Source: Oscillospiraceae bacterium (GTDB taxonomy: Bacteria; Bacillota; Clostridia; Oscillospirales; Oscillospiraceae). From it: a DNA stretch of 64,000 bases. The notes beneath the pieces are model-generated. The model made no database searches and had not been told where the DNA came from. It worked only from the letters and a program-made list of their open reading frames with translations. Below, one piece after another: positions 9,324 to 19,015 of the stretch (positions within the stretch are counted from its first letter, which is position 1; every line of letters starts with the position of its first letter). The DNA lies in contig JAJBUU010000011.1 of the NCBI GenBank assembly GCA_020860205.1, positions 1 to 64,000 on the forward strand, in the 5' to 3' direction. Both the position numbers and the translations under genes were made by a program.

Positions 9324-11195
9324 TTATGCACCGCAGAGCGCCTCCCATTCGGCATAGAGCGCATCCAGCGCCTCCTGCAGGGCGGTCTGCTGCGGCTCCA
9401 ACTCCAGCAGCTTCTGGTAGTCGCTGGCAAATTCCTCCGCCTGCCGGTTCAGCTCCGCAAGGCACGCCTCCTGCCGCTCGATTTCCTTTTCCAGCCTGGA
9501 AATCTGCTTTTCCGGACTGACTTTTGCGGTTTTTCTGGTGGCTTTCGGCGGCTTTGCAGGCTCCGCGCGGCGCGGTTCCTGCGTCTGCTGGGCGCGCTGC
9601 CGTGCCTGATAGTCCCGGAACTGGCTGAAGCTGCCGCGAAAGTCCGTCAGTTCGCCGTTTTCAAGGTACCATATCCGGCCTGCAAAGCGCTCGATGAACC
9701 AGCGGTCGTGGCTGACAAAGAGCAGCGCCCCGCCATAATCCGCCACCGCGTCCTCGATCCATTCGCGGGAGGCGATGTCCAGATGGTTGGTCGGCTCGTC
9801 CAGGATCAAAAAGTTGATGTCGTGCCGCATCAGCATACAGAGCCGCAGACGGCTCAGTTCTCCGCCGGAGAGCGCGGAAACCGGCTTGAACACATCCTCG
9901 CCGGTGAATTGAAAGCGCGCCAGCCGATCCCGCGCCTGTTGCGGCTGGCAGTTTTCCTCATAAATCATCGTGTCGTAAAGCGTGCGCTCCGGATGCTCAA
10001 AGCGGATGATCTGCGGCAGATAAGCGGTCTTGACGGAGGGGCCAAAGCGCAGATGCCCCGCGTCCGGCAAAACCTCCTGCATCAGGATCTTCAGCAGCGT
10101 GGATTTGCCCGCGCCGTTGTCGCCCAGCAGCGCGATGCGGTCGCCGCCCTCAATCAGCAGCGAAAGGTCGCGGAACAGCGTCCGTTCCCCGAACGATTTG
10201 CCCACGCCATCCAGCAGAAGCACCTCGTCTCCGAAAAAGTCCCGCTGCAAAAACTTCACATCCAGCTTTTTCTGCACGCCGGGCTTTTCCACCCGCTCCA
10301 TACGGCTGATGCGCTTTTCGATGGAAAAGGCGCGCTTGTGCAGCAGCTCCGTACCGTGCTCGTGCATTTTCCGCGCCGTTTCGCTCAGGCGCGCGGCCTC
10401 AGCCGCCTCCTTTTCATAGCGCCGCTGCTGTTCCAGCAGCCGCCGGGCGCGCTCCTCCACATAAAAGCTGTAGTTCCCGGCGTAAAACTCCGCCTTTCCG
10501 TCCCGTATTTCGATGCAGCGCTGTGCGATGGTGTCCAGAAACCAGCGGTCATGCGAAACCGCCAGCACCGTGCCGCGAAAATGCAGCACATAGTCCTCCA
10601 GCCATTCCGTCGCGCGCAGGTCCAGATGGTTGGTCGGTTCGTCGAGCAGGAGGATGTCCGTGTCCTCCAGGATCAGCCGCGCCAGGTTCACGCGCGTCTT
10701 TTCCCCGCCGGAGAGCAGGTCAAAGCGCCGCTCCCGCATCTCCTGCGGGATGCCAAGTCCGTTTGCCACGCGGTTGCGCGCCACGTCCGTATCCCAGCCG
10801 CCCAGCCGCTCAAACTCGGCGCTCAGACGGTCATATTCGCGCAGCACTGCGTCGGAGGCGTCCTGCGCCATCTGCTCCGTCAGCTCCTCCATGCGTGCGG
10901 AGATTCCATCCAGGAACCGGTGCGCAGTTTTCAGCACATCCTCCACCGTGTAGCCGTCCGGGTAGACGGGGATCTGCGAAATCAGCCCCAGCCGCTTTCC
11001 GTTCGCAATAATGGCCTCACCATCGTCCGGCGCGCACGCGCCGGAGAGAATGCGCAGCAGTGTGGTCTTTCCGCAGCCGTTGCGCCCCAAAATGCCGATG
11101 TGTTCCCCGGCCTGAATGTCAAACGACAGGCCGCGCAGAATATCCTCGCCGCCATCATATGCCTTTGTCAGATTTTGTATGGAAATATCGATCAT
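9324..11195 (-). CDS. ABC-F family ATP-binding cassette protein
   Basis: Two ABC ATPase domains with LSGGE signatures, no TM segments, C-terminal coiled coil; start reset to MIDISIQNLTKAY. Confidence 0.9.
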   Translation of the reverse strand: MIDISIQNLTKAYDGGEDILRGLSFDIQAGEHIGILGRNGCGKTTLLRILSGACAPDDGEAIIANGKRLGLISQIPVYPDGYTVEDVLKTAHRFLDGISARMEELTEQMAQDASDAVLREYDRLSAEFERLGGWDTDVARNRVANGLGIPQEMRERRFDLLSGGEKTRVNLARLILEDTDILLLDEPTNHLDLRATEWLEDYVLHFRGTVLAVSHDRWFLDTIAQRCIEIRDGKAEFYAGNYSFYVEERARRLLEQQRRYEKEAAEAARLSETARKMHEHGTELLHKRAFSIEKRISRMERVEKPGVQKKLDVKFLQRDFFGDEVLLLDGVGKSFGERTLFRDLSLLIEGGDRIALLGDNGAGKSTLLKILMQEVLPDAGHLRFGPSVKTAYLPQIIRFEHPERTLYDTMIYEENCQPQQARDRLARFQFTGEDVFKPVSALSGGELSRLRLCMLMRHDINFLILDEPTNHLDIASREWIEDAVADYGGALLFVSHDRWFIERFAGRIWYLENGELTDFRGSFSQFRDYQARQRAQQTQEPRRAEPAKPPKATRKTAKVSPEKQISRLEKEIERQEACLAELNRQAEEFASDYQKLLELEPQQTALQEALDALYAEWEALCGA

Positions 11196-11205
11196 ATCTA
11201 TCCTC

Positions 11206-12516
11206 TTATCCCGCAACGGCAGCCTGAAGCACCGCGTTCGCCACAGGCCCGGCGTTGGAAAGGCCGCCGCCCCCGTGTTCCACGACCACGACAAAGGCAT
11301 AGGGATGCTCTGTGTCATCCAGAAAACCGGCAAACCATGCATGGCTGCTGCCATCGCCCACCTCAGCGGTGCCGGATTTGGCGCAGAGCGTCAGTCCCGG
11401 AAACCTGTCCGTACCGTAGGCATAGACCACATTATAATTCATCATGGACCTGAGCTTGTCCGCCGTATCCGCAGAGAGCAGACGGTCACCGCCGCCGCCC
11501 TCGCCGGAGAGCAGGCTCTGTCCCGCCGCAACGCCGCCGTTTGCGATGGCGGAAACATAACGCAGGAATGTGACGGGGCAAACCAGGTCCGTGGACTGTC
11601 CAATGCCCGACCATGCCAGCTCCGCGCTGCCGTCCGCCGCCGCCTCAAAGCTCCCTGCGGCGGTGGCAATGCCGTTGATGGACTGCGATTCCGTCAGGCC
11701 GAAGCGCGCGGCGTATGCTTCCAGCGTCCCGCCGCCCAGCTCCAGACTCAGCTCCGCAAACGCGCAGTTGCAGGAGTTGGCAAGCGCCTGTTCAATGGTC
11801 TGCGCCCCATGTACGCCGGAGCAGGTGATGGTATTCCCGTCCACTTCGGTGCTGCCGGTGCAGACAAAGCTGCGCGCATAAAGGTCGTCGATGTTCTCCA
11901 GCGCGGCGGCCAGCGTCACCAGTTTAAAAACGCTGCCGGGCGCGTAAGCGGCGCTGAGCGCGCGGTTCAGATATACCCCGTCATAGTAGCTGTTGTCCGC
12001 ATCAAAGCCAACGAGCGGGTCATAGCTGGGGGAGGAAACCATGCAGAGGAGTTCGCCCGTCGTATAGTCGCAGAGCAGTACCGCGCCGCTGCGCCCGGCC
12101 AGCGCCTCATAAGCGACGCGGTTGAGGCGCTCGTCGATGGACAGCGTTACCGTGCCGCCCGTGCCGGAAACGCCGCCCACGACGCTATAACCCGCAAGGC
12201 GATTTGCAAACGCGGTGAGCGCGCCGGTGCCGATGTTGCCGCCCGTATCTCCGACAGCGTGCAGACAGGCGATGCGCGTGGCAGCGTCCGCTGCATAAGT
12301 GCGCGCGCCGTCCGCGCTCCCGGCCAGCTCCACGCCGTTCCGATCCGTCACGGTCCCGATGGTAAGCGCGCCGCCGCTGTAAATATGCTGGTTGGCGGAA
12401 AAGCTGACCCACTGGTCATGCTCGTTTGCAAACCGGCAGACGTAGACGCACATTCCCAGCGCCACAGCCAGCGCGATCACCAGCGCCGCCCATGCGCGGC
12501 GTTTGACTTTTTTCAT
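11206..12516 (-). CDS. Penicillin-binding protein, transpeptidase family (FtsI/PBP2-like)
   Basis: N-terminal TM; YAPGSVFKLVTLAAAL (SxxK), CAKSGTAEVGDG (KSGT) motifs. Confidence 0.9.
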   Translation of the reverse strand: MKKVKRRAWAALVIALAVALGMCVYVCRFANEHDQWVSFSANQHIYSGGALTIGTVTDRNGVELAGSADGARTYAADAATRIACLHAVGDTGGNIGTGALTAFANRLAGYSVVGGVSGTGGTVTLSIDERLNRVAYEALAGRSGAVLLCDYTTGELLCMVSSPSYDPLVGFDADNSYYDGVYLNRALSAAYAPGSVFKLVTLAAALENIDDLYARSFVCTGSTEVDGNTITCSGVHGAQTIEQALANSCNCAFAELSLELGGGTLEAYAARFGLTESQSINGIATAAGSFEAAADGSAELAWSGIGQSTDLVCPVTFLRYVSAIANGGVAAGQSLLSGEGGGGDRLLSADTADKLRSMMNYNVVYAYGTDRFPGLTLCAKSGTAEVGDGSSHAWFAGFLDDTEHPYAFVVVVEHGGGGLSNAGPVANAVLQAAVAG

Positions 12517-14213
12517 GCGTCCGCCTCCCCGTCAATGTGCCGCCGGCTGAACAGCCGGACGGAAAAGCTGGCGTTCTGCCGCGTGTCCGCAGCCTTGATA
12601 AACGCCAGAAGCGCCCAGCAGGAGATCAGGCTGCTGCCGCCGCGTGAAACGAAGGGGAACGTCACGCCGGTAAACGGCAGCACATCGGTGCTGCCCAGCA
12701 CGTTCAGCGCAAGCTGCGCCACCAGGATCACGGCGGCGGCGCAGGCGGCGATGACATAATAGGCGCTGCGCCCGCGCGCGGCAGCACGCACGGCAAAAAA
12801 TGTGATGCCCAAAATCGCGGCGACAGCGCAGAGCGCGACGATCAGCCCCAGCTCCTCGCTGAGCAGGCAGAACACAAGGTCGGTGTCCGCCGCGAAAATA
12901 TCATGCAGCCAGCCGCTTCCGGCTCCCACGCCGGTCAGGCCGCCGCTGGCGGCGGCGGAGAGCGCGCGCGTCTGCTGCCAGCCGGTATTGTATGGGTCCT
13001 CCCAGATGTGACCCCACGCGGCAAAGCGCGTTGCGATATAGGGCTTTACCGTCAGCACCAGCAGTCCGGCGAGCGCCGCCCCCGCGACGGCGAGGAACAC
13101 CGTGGCAAAGCTGCCGGAGCGCATAAAGGAGATAACAAGGAAGGTGACGAAAAAAATCAGCGCCGTGCCAAAATCGCCCATCAGCGCAAGCGCGCCGACG
13201 CAGACGGCGGAAAAAGCGATGAAGAGAAACAGGTTGCGCCGCCGGAACAGCCTGTCCAGCGTTGCAGCGCCCACATAGACATAGGCGATTTTGACAAATT
13301 CGGACGGCTGCAGGGATACGCCGCCGATGCTCAGCCAGTTTGTTGCGCCATATGTGGTGTCGCCCGCAATGGCGTTCAGCAGCAGAAGCCCGACCGCGCC
13401 AAGCGTCACGAGCCAGCGGAGCGCCTTGACACGGCGCAGGTCGCGCAGCCACAGTCCCAGCAGCAGGAAGAGCAGCAGCCCCGCGAGCAGCAGAAGCACC
13501 TGCTTTAACATTTCGTCCGGCGCGGAGGACGCGGTAACGGCCACGCCCAGTGTGCAGAGGAAAAAGGCCAGCGTTTCCACCTCAAAACCGCGCCGGTCTA
13601 TGGCGCGCATCAGCAGGAAAAAGCTCCATTGCAGCAGGACAATAAAGGCAAAGCCCAGCACGGCGTTTCGCTGCGCGTCGCCGGTGTAGTTTTCCGCGTA
13701 TTCCAGCGCAAGCAGCACCTGAAAGATGGTCAGCAGCAGCAGCGTAACGCCCTGGCTGATATTCATGCCCGGCATACTGCGCCGCAGCTCCGTTTCCGCG
13801 CGCTCATCCTCGCTGAGCGCACGAAAGGTCATATCCGTATCTGCAAATGTCAGCCTGTCCCCGTCGCAGACGGCAAGACCGGCGCCATCATCGTGCAGCG
13901 CACCGTTTGCGGTCGCGCCGCCGGAGAGGTCATAGAGCGTCCATGCACCGTCATCCGAGCGGAGCAGCGCGGCGTGGGTGGGCTTCACATCGCCCGAAGC
14001 CAGTACCACATCGCAGCTCTTTGCGCGGCCGATGATGCATTCCCAGTGCCGCAGCTCCGCGCGCGTGCCGTCGCGGCCTTCCAGGAACGCCCAAAGCTCC
14101 GGCTCGTATTTTTCCCGAAGCATACTGCGGACGCAGCGCAGCAGCAGCCAGACCGCCAGCACAGGCAGCGCCCATTTTGCGGCGGCAAGCGTATAAGCGG
14201 TCAGCGCATCCAT
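12513..14213 (-). CDS. FtsW/RodA/SpoVE family protein with N-terminal FHA domain
   Basis: FHA-like CIIGRAKSCDVVLASGDVKPTHAALLRSDDGAWTLYDLSGG, then multi-TM SEDS domain (NWLSIGGVSLQPSEFVKIAYV, GVTFPFVSRGGSSLI); start reset to MDALTAY with GAGGAGAA SD. Confidence 0.9.
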   Translation of the reverse strand: MDALTAYTLAAAKWALPVLAVWLLLRCVRSMLREKYEPELWAFLEGRDGTRAELRHWECIIGRAKSCDVVLASGDVKPTHAALLRSDDGAWTLYDLSGGATANGALHDDGAGLAVCDGDRLTFADTDMTFRALSEDERAETELRRSMPGMNISQGVTLLLLTIFQVLLALEYAENYTGDAQRNAVLGFAFIVLLQWSFFLLMRAIDRRGFEVETLAFFLCTLGVAVTASSAPDEMLKQVLLLLAGLLLFLLLGLWLRDLRRVKALRWLVTLGAVGLLLLNAIAGDTTYGATNWLSIGGVSLQPSEFVKIAYVYVGAATLDRLFRRRNLFLFIAFSAVCVGALALMGDFGTALIFFVTFLVISFMRSGSFATVFLAVAGAALAGLLVLTVKPYIATRFAAWGHIWEDPYNTGWQQTRALSAAASGGLTGVGAGSGWLHDIFAADTDLVFCLLSEELGLIVALCAVAAILGITFFAVRAAARGRSAYYVIAACAAAVILVAQLALNVLGSTDVLPFTGVTFPFVSRGGSSLISCWALLAFIKAADTRQNASFSVRLFSRRHIDGEADA

Positions 14214-14481
14214 TTCCGCATTCTCCTCTCGTTGCATGGTTTCCGTTCGCGCAACCACGGCCATTGTTCCGCCAGCCACGATGGTCTCTTTCTGCGGCGT
14301 CGTCTTGGCGCGATATTACAGACGATACTATATCAGAATTGCATCAAAAATACAAACAAAATCCGTGCCACGCCGGAGCGTCGGCATCCGCTCAGTGCGC
14401 AGGAGGTTTCCGCTTCTGCCAATTTATGCAGCGCTGCCTTAAAAAAACGCTCCCGCCCTGTGCGGAGCATGGAAATTTTTC

Positions 14482-14510
14482 TTGACAAGCCCCGCAGGCG
14501 GTGCTATAAT
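14482..14510 (+). promoter_or_regulatory. SigA-type promoter upstream of Mn2+ riboswitch
   Basis: TTGACA (14482-14487), 17 bp, TATAAT (14505-14510). Confidence 0.8.
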
Positions 14511-14527
14511 TTTACTATAATTTTATA

Positions 14528-14660
14528 ATGTCTGAGGGAGTAGTGGCGTTTTTTTGCGCGGCAAGTCAACATACCGGCTCATGATTTGAGTCTGGCTTGC
14601 CTTAATAAACAAGACTCAGCGGGTACTGCGCGGCGCGACGCCTGAGGACTCTGCTCTCTT
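14528..14660 (+). ncRNA. yybP-ykoY (manganese) riboswitch
   Basis: GAGGGAGTAGTGGCG ... GTCAACATACCGGCTC ... AATAAACAAGACTCAG matches the yybP-ykoY core layout; sits before a UPF0016 gene and followed by a terminator hairpin. Confidence 0.8.
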
Positions 14661-14675
14661 TCCGGAATCTGTTTC

Positions 14676-14719
14676 ACTCAGGTACAGCGTATCCGCTGTA
14701 CCTGAGTTCTTTATTTTTT
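14676..14719 (+). terminator. Intrinsic terminator in riboswitch expression platform
   Basis: ACTCAGGTACAGCG-TATC-CGCTGTACCTGAGT followed by TCTTTATTTTTT. Confidence 0.85.
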
Positions 14720-14736
14720 GAAGGAGGGCTTTTTCC

Positions 14737-15399
14737 ATGCTCCTGTTTTTCCAGATTCTGCTGACCATGTTCATCGCGGAGATGGGCGACAAAACCCAGC
14801 TCCTGATGGTGGCGATGACCTCTCGATACCGGCTGCGGGACATCATCATCGGCTCGCTGCTCTCTATCCTTGCGTTGAACGCGCTGGCTGTGGCGTTTGG
14901 CGCGCTCATCAGCGCGCTGATCCCGACATGGCTCATCAAATTCATCGCGGGGCTGGCGTTTTTTTACTTTGCATGGTCCTCTCTGGGCGGCAAGGAGGAC
15001 GAGGAGGCGCACAATGAGAAACAAACGCGCCATCCGATTCTTGCGGTATTCGCCACCTTTTTCCTTGCGGAGCTGGGCGACAAGACCCAGCTCACCGCCA
15101 TCGCATTTGCCGCAAACAATGGCCTGCAAAACGCGCTGGTCGTCTGGGCAGCCTGCTCCATCGGCCTGTTCGCCGCCGACGTGGTCGGAATGCTGGCCGG
15201 TTATCTGCTGAAGGAAAAGCTGCCGGACAGCCTGATGAACAAAATAACGCTATGTATTTTCGCGCTCTGCGGCTTTTTCACCGTGGCAGAAGGCGCCGGG
15301 CTGCTGTTGGACGGCAGCGCGCTGCGCTGGGCGGTTGCCGGTATTGCTGCCGCCGCGTTCGTCTGCCTGTGTTTCCTGACCCGAAAGAAGCGGACATAA
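14737..15399 (+). CDS. UPF0016/TMEM165-GDT1 family putative Mn2+ exporter
   Basis: Two EMGDKTQL / ELGDKTQL motifs in a 6-TM protein. Confidence 0.92.
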   Translation: MLLFFQILLTMFIAEMGDKTQLLMVAMTSRYRLRDIIIGSLLSILALNALAVAFGALISALIPTWLIKFIAGLAFFYFAWSSLGGKEDEEAHNEKQTRHPILAVFATFFLAELGDKTQLTAIAFAANNGLQNALVVWAACSIGLFAADVVGMLAGYLLKEKLPDSLMNKITLCIFALCGFFTVAEGAGLLLDGSALRWAVAGIAAAAFVCLCFLTRKKRT

Positions 15400-15453
15400 A
15401 ACGGTCAGGGAACGCCGCCACAGGGAAACCACCAGCCCGCACGGGCAAAGTGA

Positions 15454-15489
15454 TCCCCTCTGCCTGTTCCATGGAACAGACAGAGGGGA
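15454..15489. repeat. Near-perfect 36-bp palindrome
   Basis: TCCCCTCTGCCTGTTCCATGGAACAGACAGAGGGGA; one mismatched pair. Confidence 0.8.
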
Positions 15490-15999
15490 CGTTTCGCATG
15501 AAGTCAGCGGAGGCAGATATATACCGCCATAAATACTTTTGCCTCCCCTGTTTTTTTCCTGACTTCGATCACCGCAGAAATCAGCCCCGGCAAAGCAATG
15601 GCTGAAAATACAATGATAATGCTCAATCTTCTCCGTACACGCTGCCGAGAACAACACTTGCTCTGCCGGAGGTCGTGGCGGCGCAGGCGATCACCCAACC
15701 GATTGCGCCAATAACTCCCGCTAAAAAGACAGCGCAGCTTAAAACGGGTTTCTTCATATGGACCTCTCCTTGTCTGTTTCTTTTTCTATAGAGACGCAAA
15801 AGACCTCCAAACGTTCCCGCTGTTTTTTCCACTGTACCATATCTTCGCCCCTTTTGCAGGGCCGAGACAACAGCAGCTGCTGACGGCACGGGAGGAAACG
15901 CTCCTGCGAGAGCGAGCGGGTCTCGCTTCCGCAGCGACGAAACCCGGCCCGTCAACGACACCCCCCAAGTCCGCCCCCACCAGGGATCTCTGAAAAGGA

Positions 16000-17052
16000 T
16001 CACCCGTCCCGAAAGGCGCGGAACGCGGTGGGCAGCGCGGCGCGCTCCTGCAACTCCGCGTCACGGAACCAGACAAAAGCCTCCGGCATTTCCCGACAGA
16101 GGAAATAATAGCAGCACATCTCCCACTCCACATGAGTGAAAATGTGGGTGCGGCGCCGCTCCCGCAGCAGCTCCGCCGGGGATACGCCCCACGCCGCCGC
16201 CTGTGCCGCAGCTTCCTCCGGCGCAAGCGCGCCCGGCACATTGGGGAACTCCCAAAGTCCGCCCAGCAGCCCGGTTTCCGGGCGCTTCCGGAGCGCGACA
16301 AACGACCCGCAGCGAAAATGGAACACAGTCATTTTCTCGCGCCGCCGCGCCGGTTTCGCAGCCTTGACCGGCAGCGTCCGCCAGCCTCCGTCCCGACTGG
16401 CGCAAAACGCCGATGCAGGACAAGCCGCGCAATCCGGCGCGCCGTTCGGCAGGCAGACAAGCGCCCCAAGCTCCATCAGCGATTGCGTAAACGCGCCGCA
16501 CGCGCCCGCGGGATAGACCGCCGCCAGCGCCGCGCGGACATCCGCCTTTGTTCCGGCATCGCTGATGGAGCGGTCGTCTCCGGTCAGGCGGGCGGTCACA
16601 CGCAGCACATTGCCGTCCACCGCCGGAGCAGGCTGCTCAAAGCAGATGGACGCGATGGCGCCGGCCGTATAATCTCCGACGCCCTTGAGCGCACGGATGG
16701 CAGCATAATCGGACGGAAAAACGCCGCCATGCTCGTTCATGATCTGCCGCGCCGCAGCCTGCAGATTGCGCGCGCGGGAATAGTAACCCAGTCCCTCCCA
16801 GAGCTTGGAAACGCGCTCCCAGTCCGCGGAGGCCAGACGAGCAATGTCCGGTATCTCACGCAAAAAGCGAAGATAATAGCGTTTCACGGCCTCCACGCGC
16901 GTCTGTTGCAGCATGATCTCTGAAAGCCAGACATGATAGGGCTCCCGGTCATGCCGCCACGGCAAATCCCGCGCATTCTCCCGGAACCACGGCAAAAGCG
17001 CCTCCGGCAGCCGCCGAAGCCGCTGTGCGCCATCCTGTTCCATCCGTTCCAT
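16000..17052 (-). CDS. mutY: A/G-specific adenine glycosylase
   Basis: LPWRHDREPYHVWLSEIMLQQTRVEAV; HhH motif; FeS cysteines CLPNGAPDCAACPASAFC. Confidence 0.93.
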   Translation of the reverse strand: MERMEQDGAQRLRRLPEALLPWFRENARDLPWRHDREPYHVWLSEIMLQQTRVEAVKRYYLRFLREIPDIARLASADWERVSKLWEGLGYYSRARNLQAAARQIMNEHGGVFPSDYAAIRALKGVGDYTAGAIASICFEQPAPAVDGNVLRVTARLTGDDRSISDAGTKADVRAALAAVYPAGACGAFTQSLMELGALVCLPNGAPDCAACPASAFCASRDGGWRTLPVKAAKPARRREKMTVFHFRCGSFVALRKRPETGLLGGLWEFPNVPGALAPEEAAAQAAAWGVSPAELLRERRRTHIFTHVEWEMCCYYFLCREMPEAFVWFRDAELQERAALPTAFRAFRDG

Positions 17053-17083
17053 CCCTCCTTTTCCGAACCCGTGCGCAGCGCCG

Positions 17084-17995
17084 TTAGTCCTGCGCCGCGT
17101 CAGCTTTATACGCCATCAGCTTCCGCATACGGTGATTGATGCCGCTCTTGCTCATACCACCCGGCGAGAGCAGCGCCAGATCGGCCAGGCTGGCCTCCGG
17201 GTTTGCGATGCGCAGCAGCGCAACCTCGCGCAAATCCTCCGGCAGATTTTCCAGTCCGGTTTCGCGCTCGATTTTGCGGATCTGTTCCAGCTGCGCCTGC
17301 GCCGCAGAAACGATTTTGTCCGCATTCGCGCTGTCGCAGTTGACGCGGCGGTTGACCGCGTTGCGCATATCCTTCTCCACCCTTGCGGACATGATCTCCA
17401 TCGCGGCGTTCGGCGCGCCAATCAGCGTGAAGAAGTCCTCGATTGCCTCGGACTGCTTGAAATAAATCACATAATGCCCCGCGCGCATGGTATCCTTTGG
17501 GGAGAACCCCAGCTCCAACAGGATGGAGAACATCTCACCGGAAACATTCTTGTGATCTGTGACCAGCTCCAGATGGTAGCCTTTTTCCGGGTCGGTAATG
17601 CTGCCGCCCGCCAGATAAGCGCCGCGCAGGAAGGACACGCGGCAGCAATCCTCCTCCAGCATTCCCAGATTGATATGATGCGCGACCGTCGCGGCAGCGT
17701 CATAGCCATAGCGGGCAAAAACCGTGCGGATCTTCTCCGCGTCCTGCATGAAAAATACCGTCTTGCTCCCCGTGTTTGCGCTGACCGCGTCAAAGCCGGA
17801 ATCTGCGCCGAAGGCGCGTTTCCAAAGGCGCGGCAGGCGCTGGGCAAAGTCCGGGCTGGCCGTAATAATTTTGATTTCCTTTGCGGAAAATGTGTTGGCA
17901 TAGAGCAGCACGCCGTAAGCCTCCGCCGCCGCGCAGCAGGCGCGGTTCAGCCCGGTGCGGCACAGCTCCGCCTTGACCCGTGCGGAAAACGTCAC
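17084..17995 (-). CDS. whiA: DNA-binding protein WhiA
   Basis: LAGGSITDPEKGYHLELV and C-terminal LSPGGMSKSGINHRMRKL. Confidence 0.93.
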   Translation of the reverse strand: MTFSARVKAELCRTGLNRACCAAAEAYGVLLYANTFSAKEIKIITASPDFAQRLPRLWKRAFGADSGFDAVSANTGSKTVFFMQDAEKIRTVFARYGYDAAATVAHHINLGMLEEDCCRVSFLRGAYLAGGSITDPEKGYHLELVTDHKNVSGEMFSILLELGFSPKDTMRAGHYVIYFKQSEAIEDFFTLIGAPNAAMEIMSARVEKDMRNAVNRRVNCDSANADKIVSAAQAQLEQIRKIERETGLENLPEDLREVALLRIANPEASLADLALLSPGGMSKSGINHRMRKLMAYKADAAQD

Positions 17996-18864
17996 CTTGC
18001 GCCCTCCTGCCGGTTCATATCGCGGTTCACCAGCTCCGCAGGATGCCCCTGCGCGTTGATGCGCTCCGCGAGCGCGCGTGCCACAGCGACGGAACGGTGC
18101 CTTCCTCCGGTGCAGCCCACGGCGATGGTCAGCATATGCTTTCCCTCCTCCACATACTGCGGAAGCAGGAATGTGATGAGCTGGTCAGCCAGCTCCACAA
18201 ATTTGTTCGACGCGCCATGCCGAAAAACAAAATCCCAAATCTCCTGATCCATGCCGCTTTTCTCCCGCAGCTCCGATACATAATACGGGTTCGGCAGGAA
18301 GCGCACATCCAGCACCATGTCCGCCTCTGCAGGGATGCCGTACTTGAAACCGAAGGACATGACACAAACCCGCAGCGTCCGTCCGTCCTCGTCCCCGACC
18401 AGCCGCCGGTAAATTTCCCGCTGGAGCTGCCCCAGCGTCAGGCTGCTGCTGTCGATCAGATAATCCGCGCATTCGCGCAGACGCTCCAAACGCATGGCTT
18501 CCAGCGCCACAGCCGCTTCCAGGCTCCCGGCCTCCGCCTGGAGCGGGTGGGGCCGGCGGGACTCCTTGTAGCGCCGGATGAGCGTCAGCACGTCCGCCGC
18601 CATAAATAATATTTCATATACGCAGCCCTGCGCCTTCAACTGCTCCAGCGCCTCGAAAATGGCGGATACGCCGCCCGCGTCCCGCAGGTCGGTGACGATG
18701 GCAACCTTTTCATAGCGTCCGCCAAGTCCCGCGCAAAATTCCGCCAGCTTTGGCAGCAGCGCCGCCGGAATATTGTCCACGCAATAATAGTCCATGTCCT
18801 CCAGCACATCCGCCGCGCGGGTCTTGCCTGCGCCGGACATTCCGGTAATAATCAGAAATTTCAT
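17992..18864 (-). CDS. rapZ: RNase adapter / nucleotide-binding protein RapZ (YvcJ)
   Basis: LIITGMSGAGKTRA Walker A; VGCTGGRHRSVAVA; overlaps whiA start (ATGA). Confidence 0.93.
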   Translation of the reverse strand: MKFLIITGMSGAGKTRAADVLEDMDYYCVDNIPAALLPKLAEFCAGLGGRYEKVAIVTDLRDAGGVSAIFEALEQLKAQGCVYEILFMAADVLTLIRRYKESRRPHPLQAEAGSLEAAVALEAMRLERLRECADYLIDSSSLTLGQLQREIYRRLVGDEDGRTLRVCVMSFGFKYGIPAEADMVLDVRFLPNPYYVSELREKSGMDQEIWDFVFRHGASNKFVELADQLITFLLPQYVEEGKHMLTIAVGCTGGRHRSVAVARALAERINAQGHPAELVNRDMNRQEGAR

Positions 18865-19015
18865 CTTTTGTGCACCTGTACGCCTTGACTGATACAATTA
18901 TAATAAAATATAATAAAACAATTTCTTCTCGTGATAAAATCAGGATAACTGTCTATATTTTTTAGCCCTGATTGGAAGGAGCCGGATGCCCGATGCTCCT
19001 CCAATCAGAGCTTCC

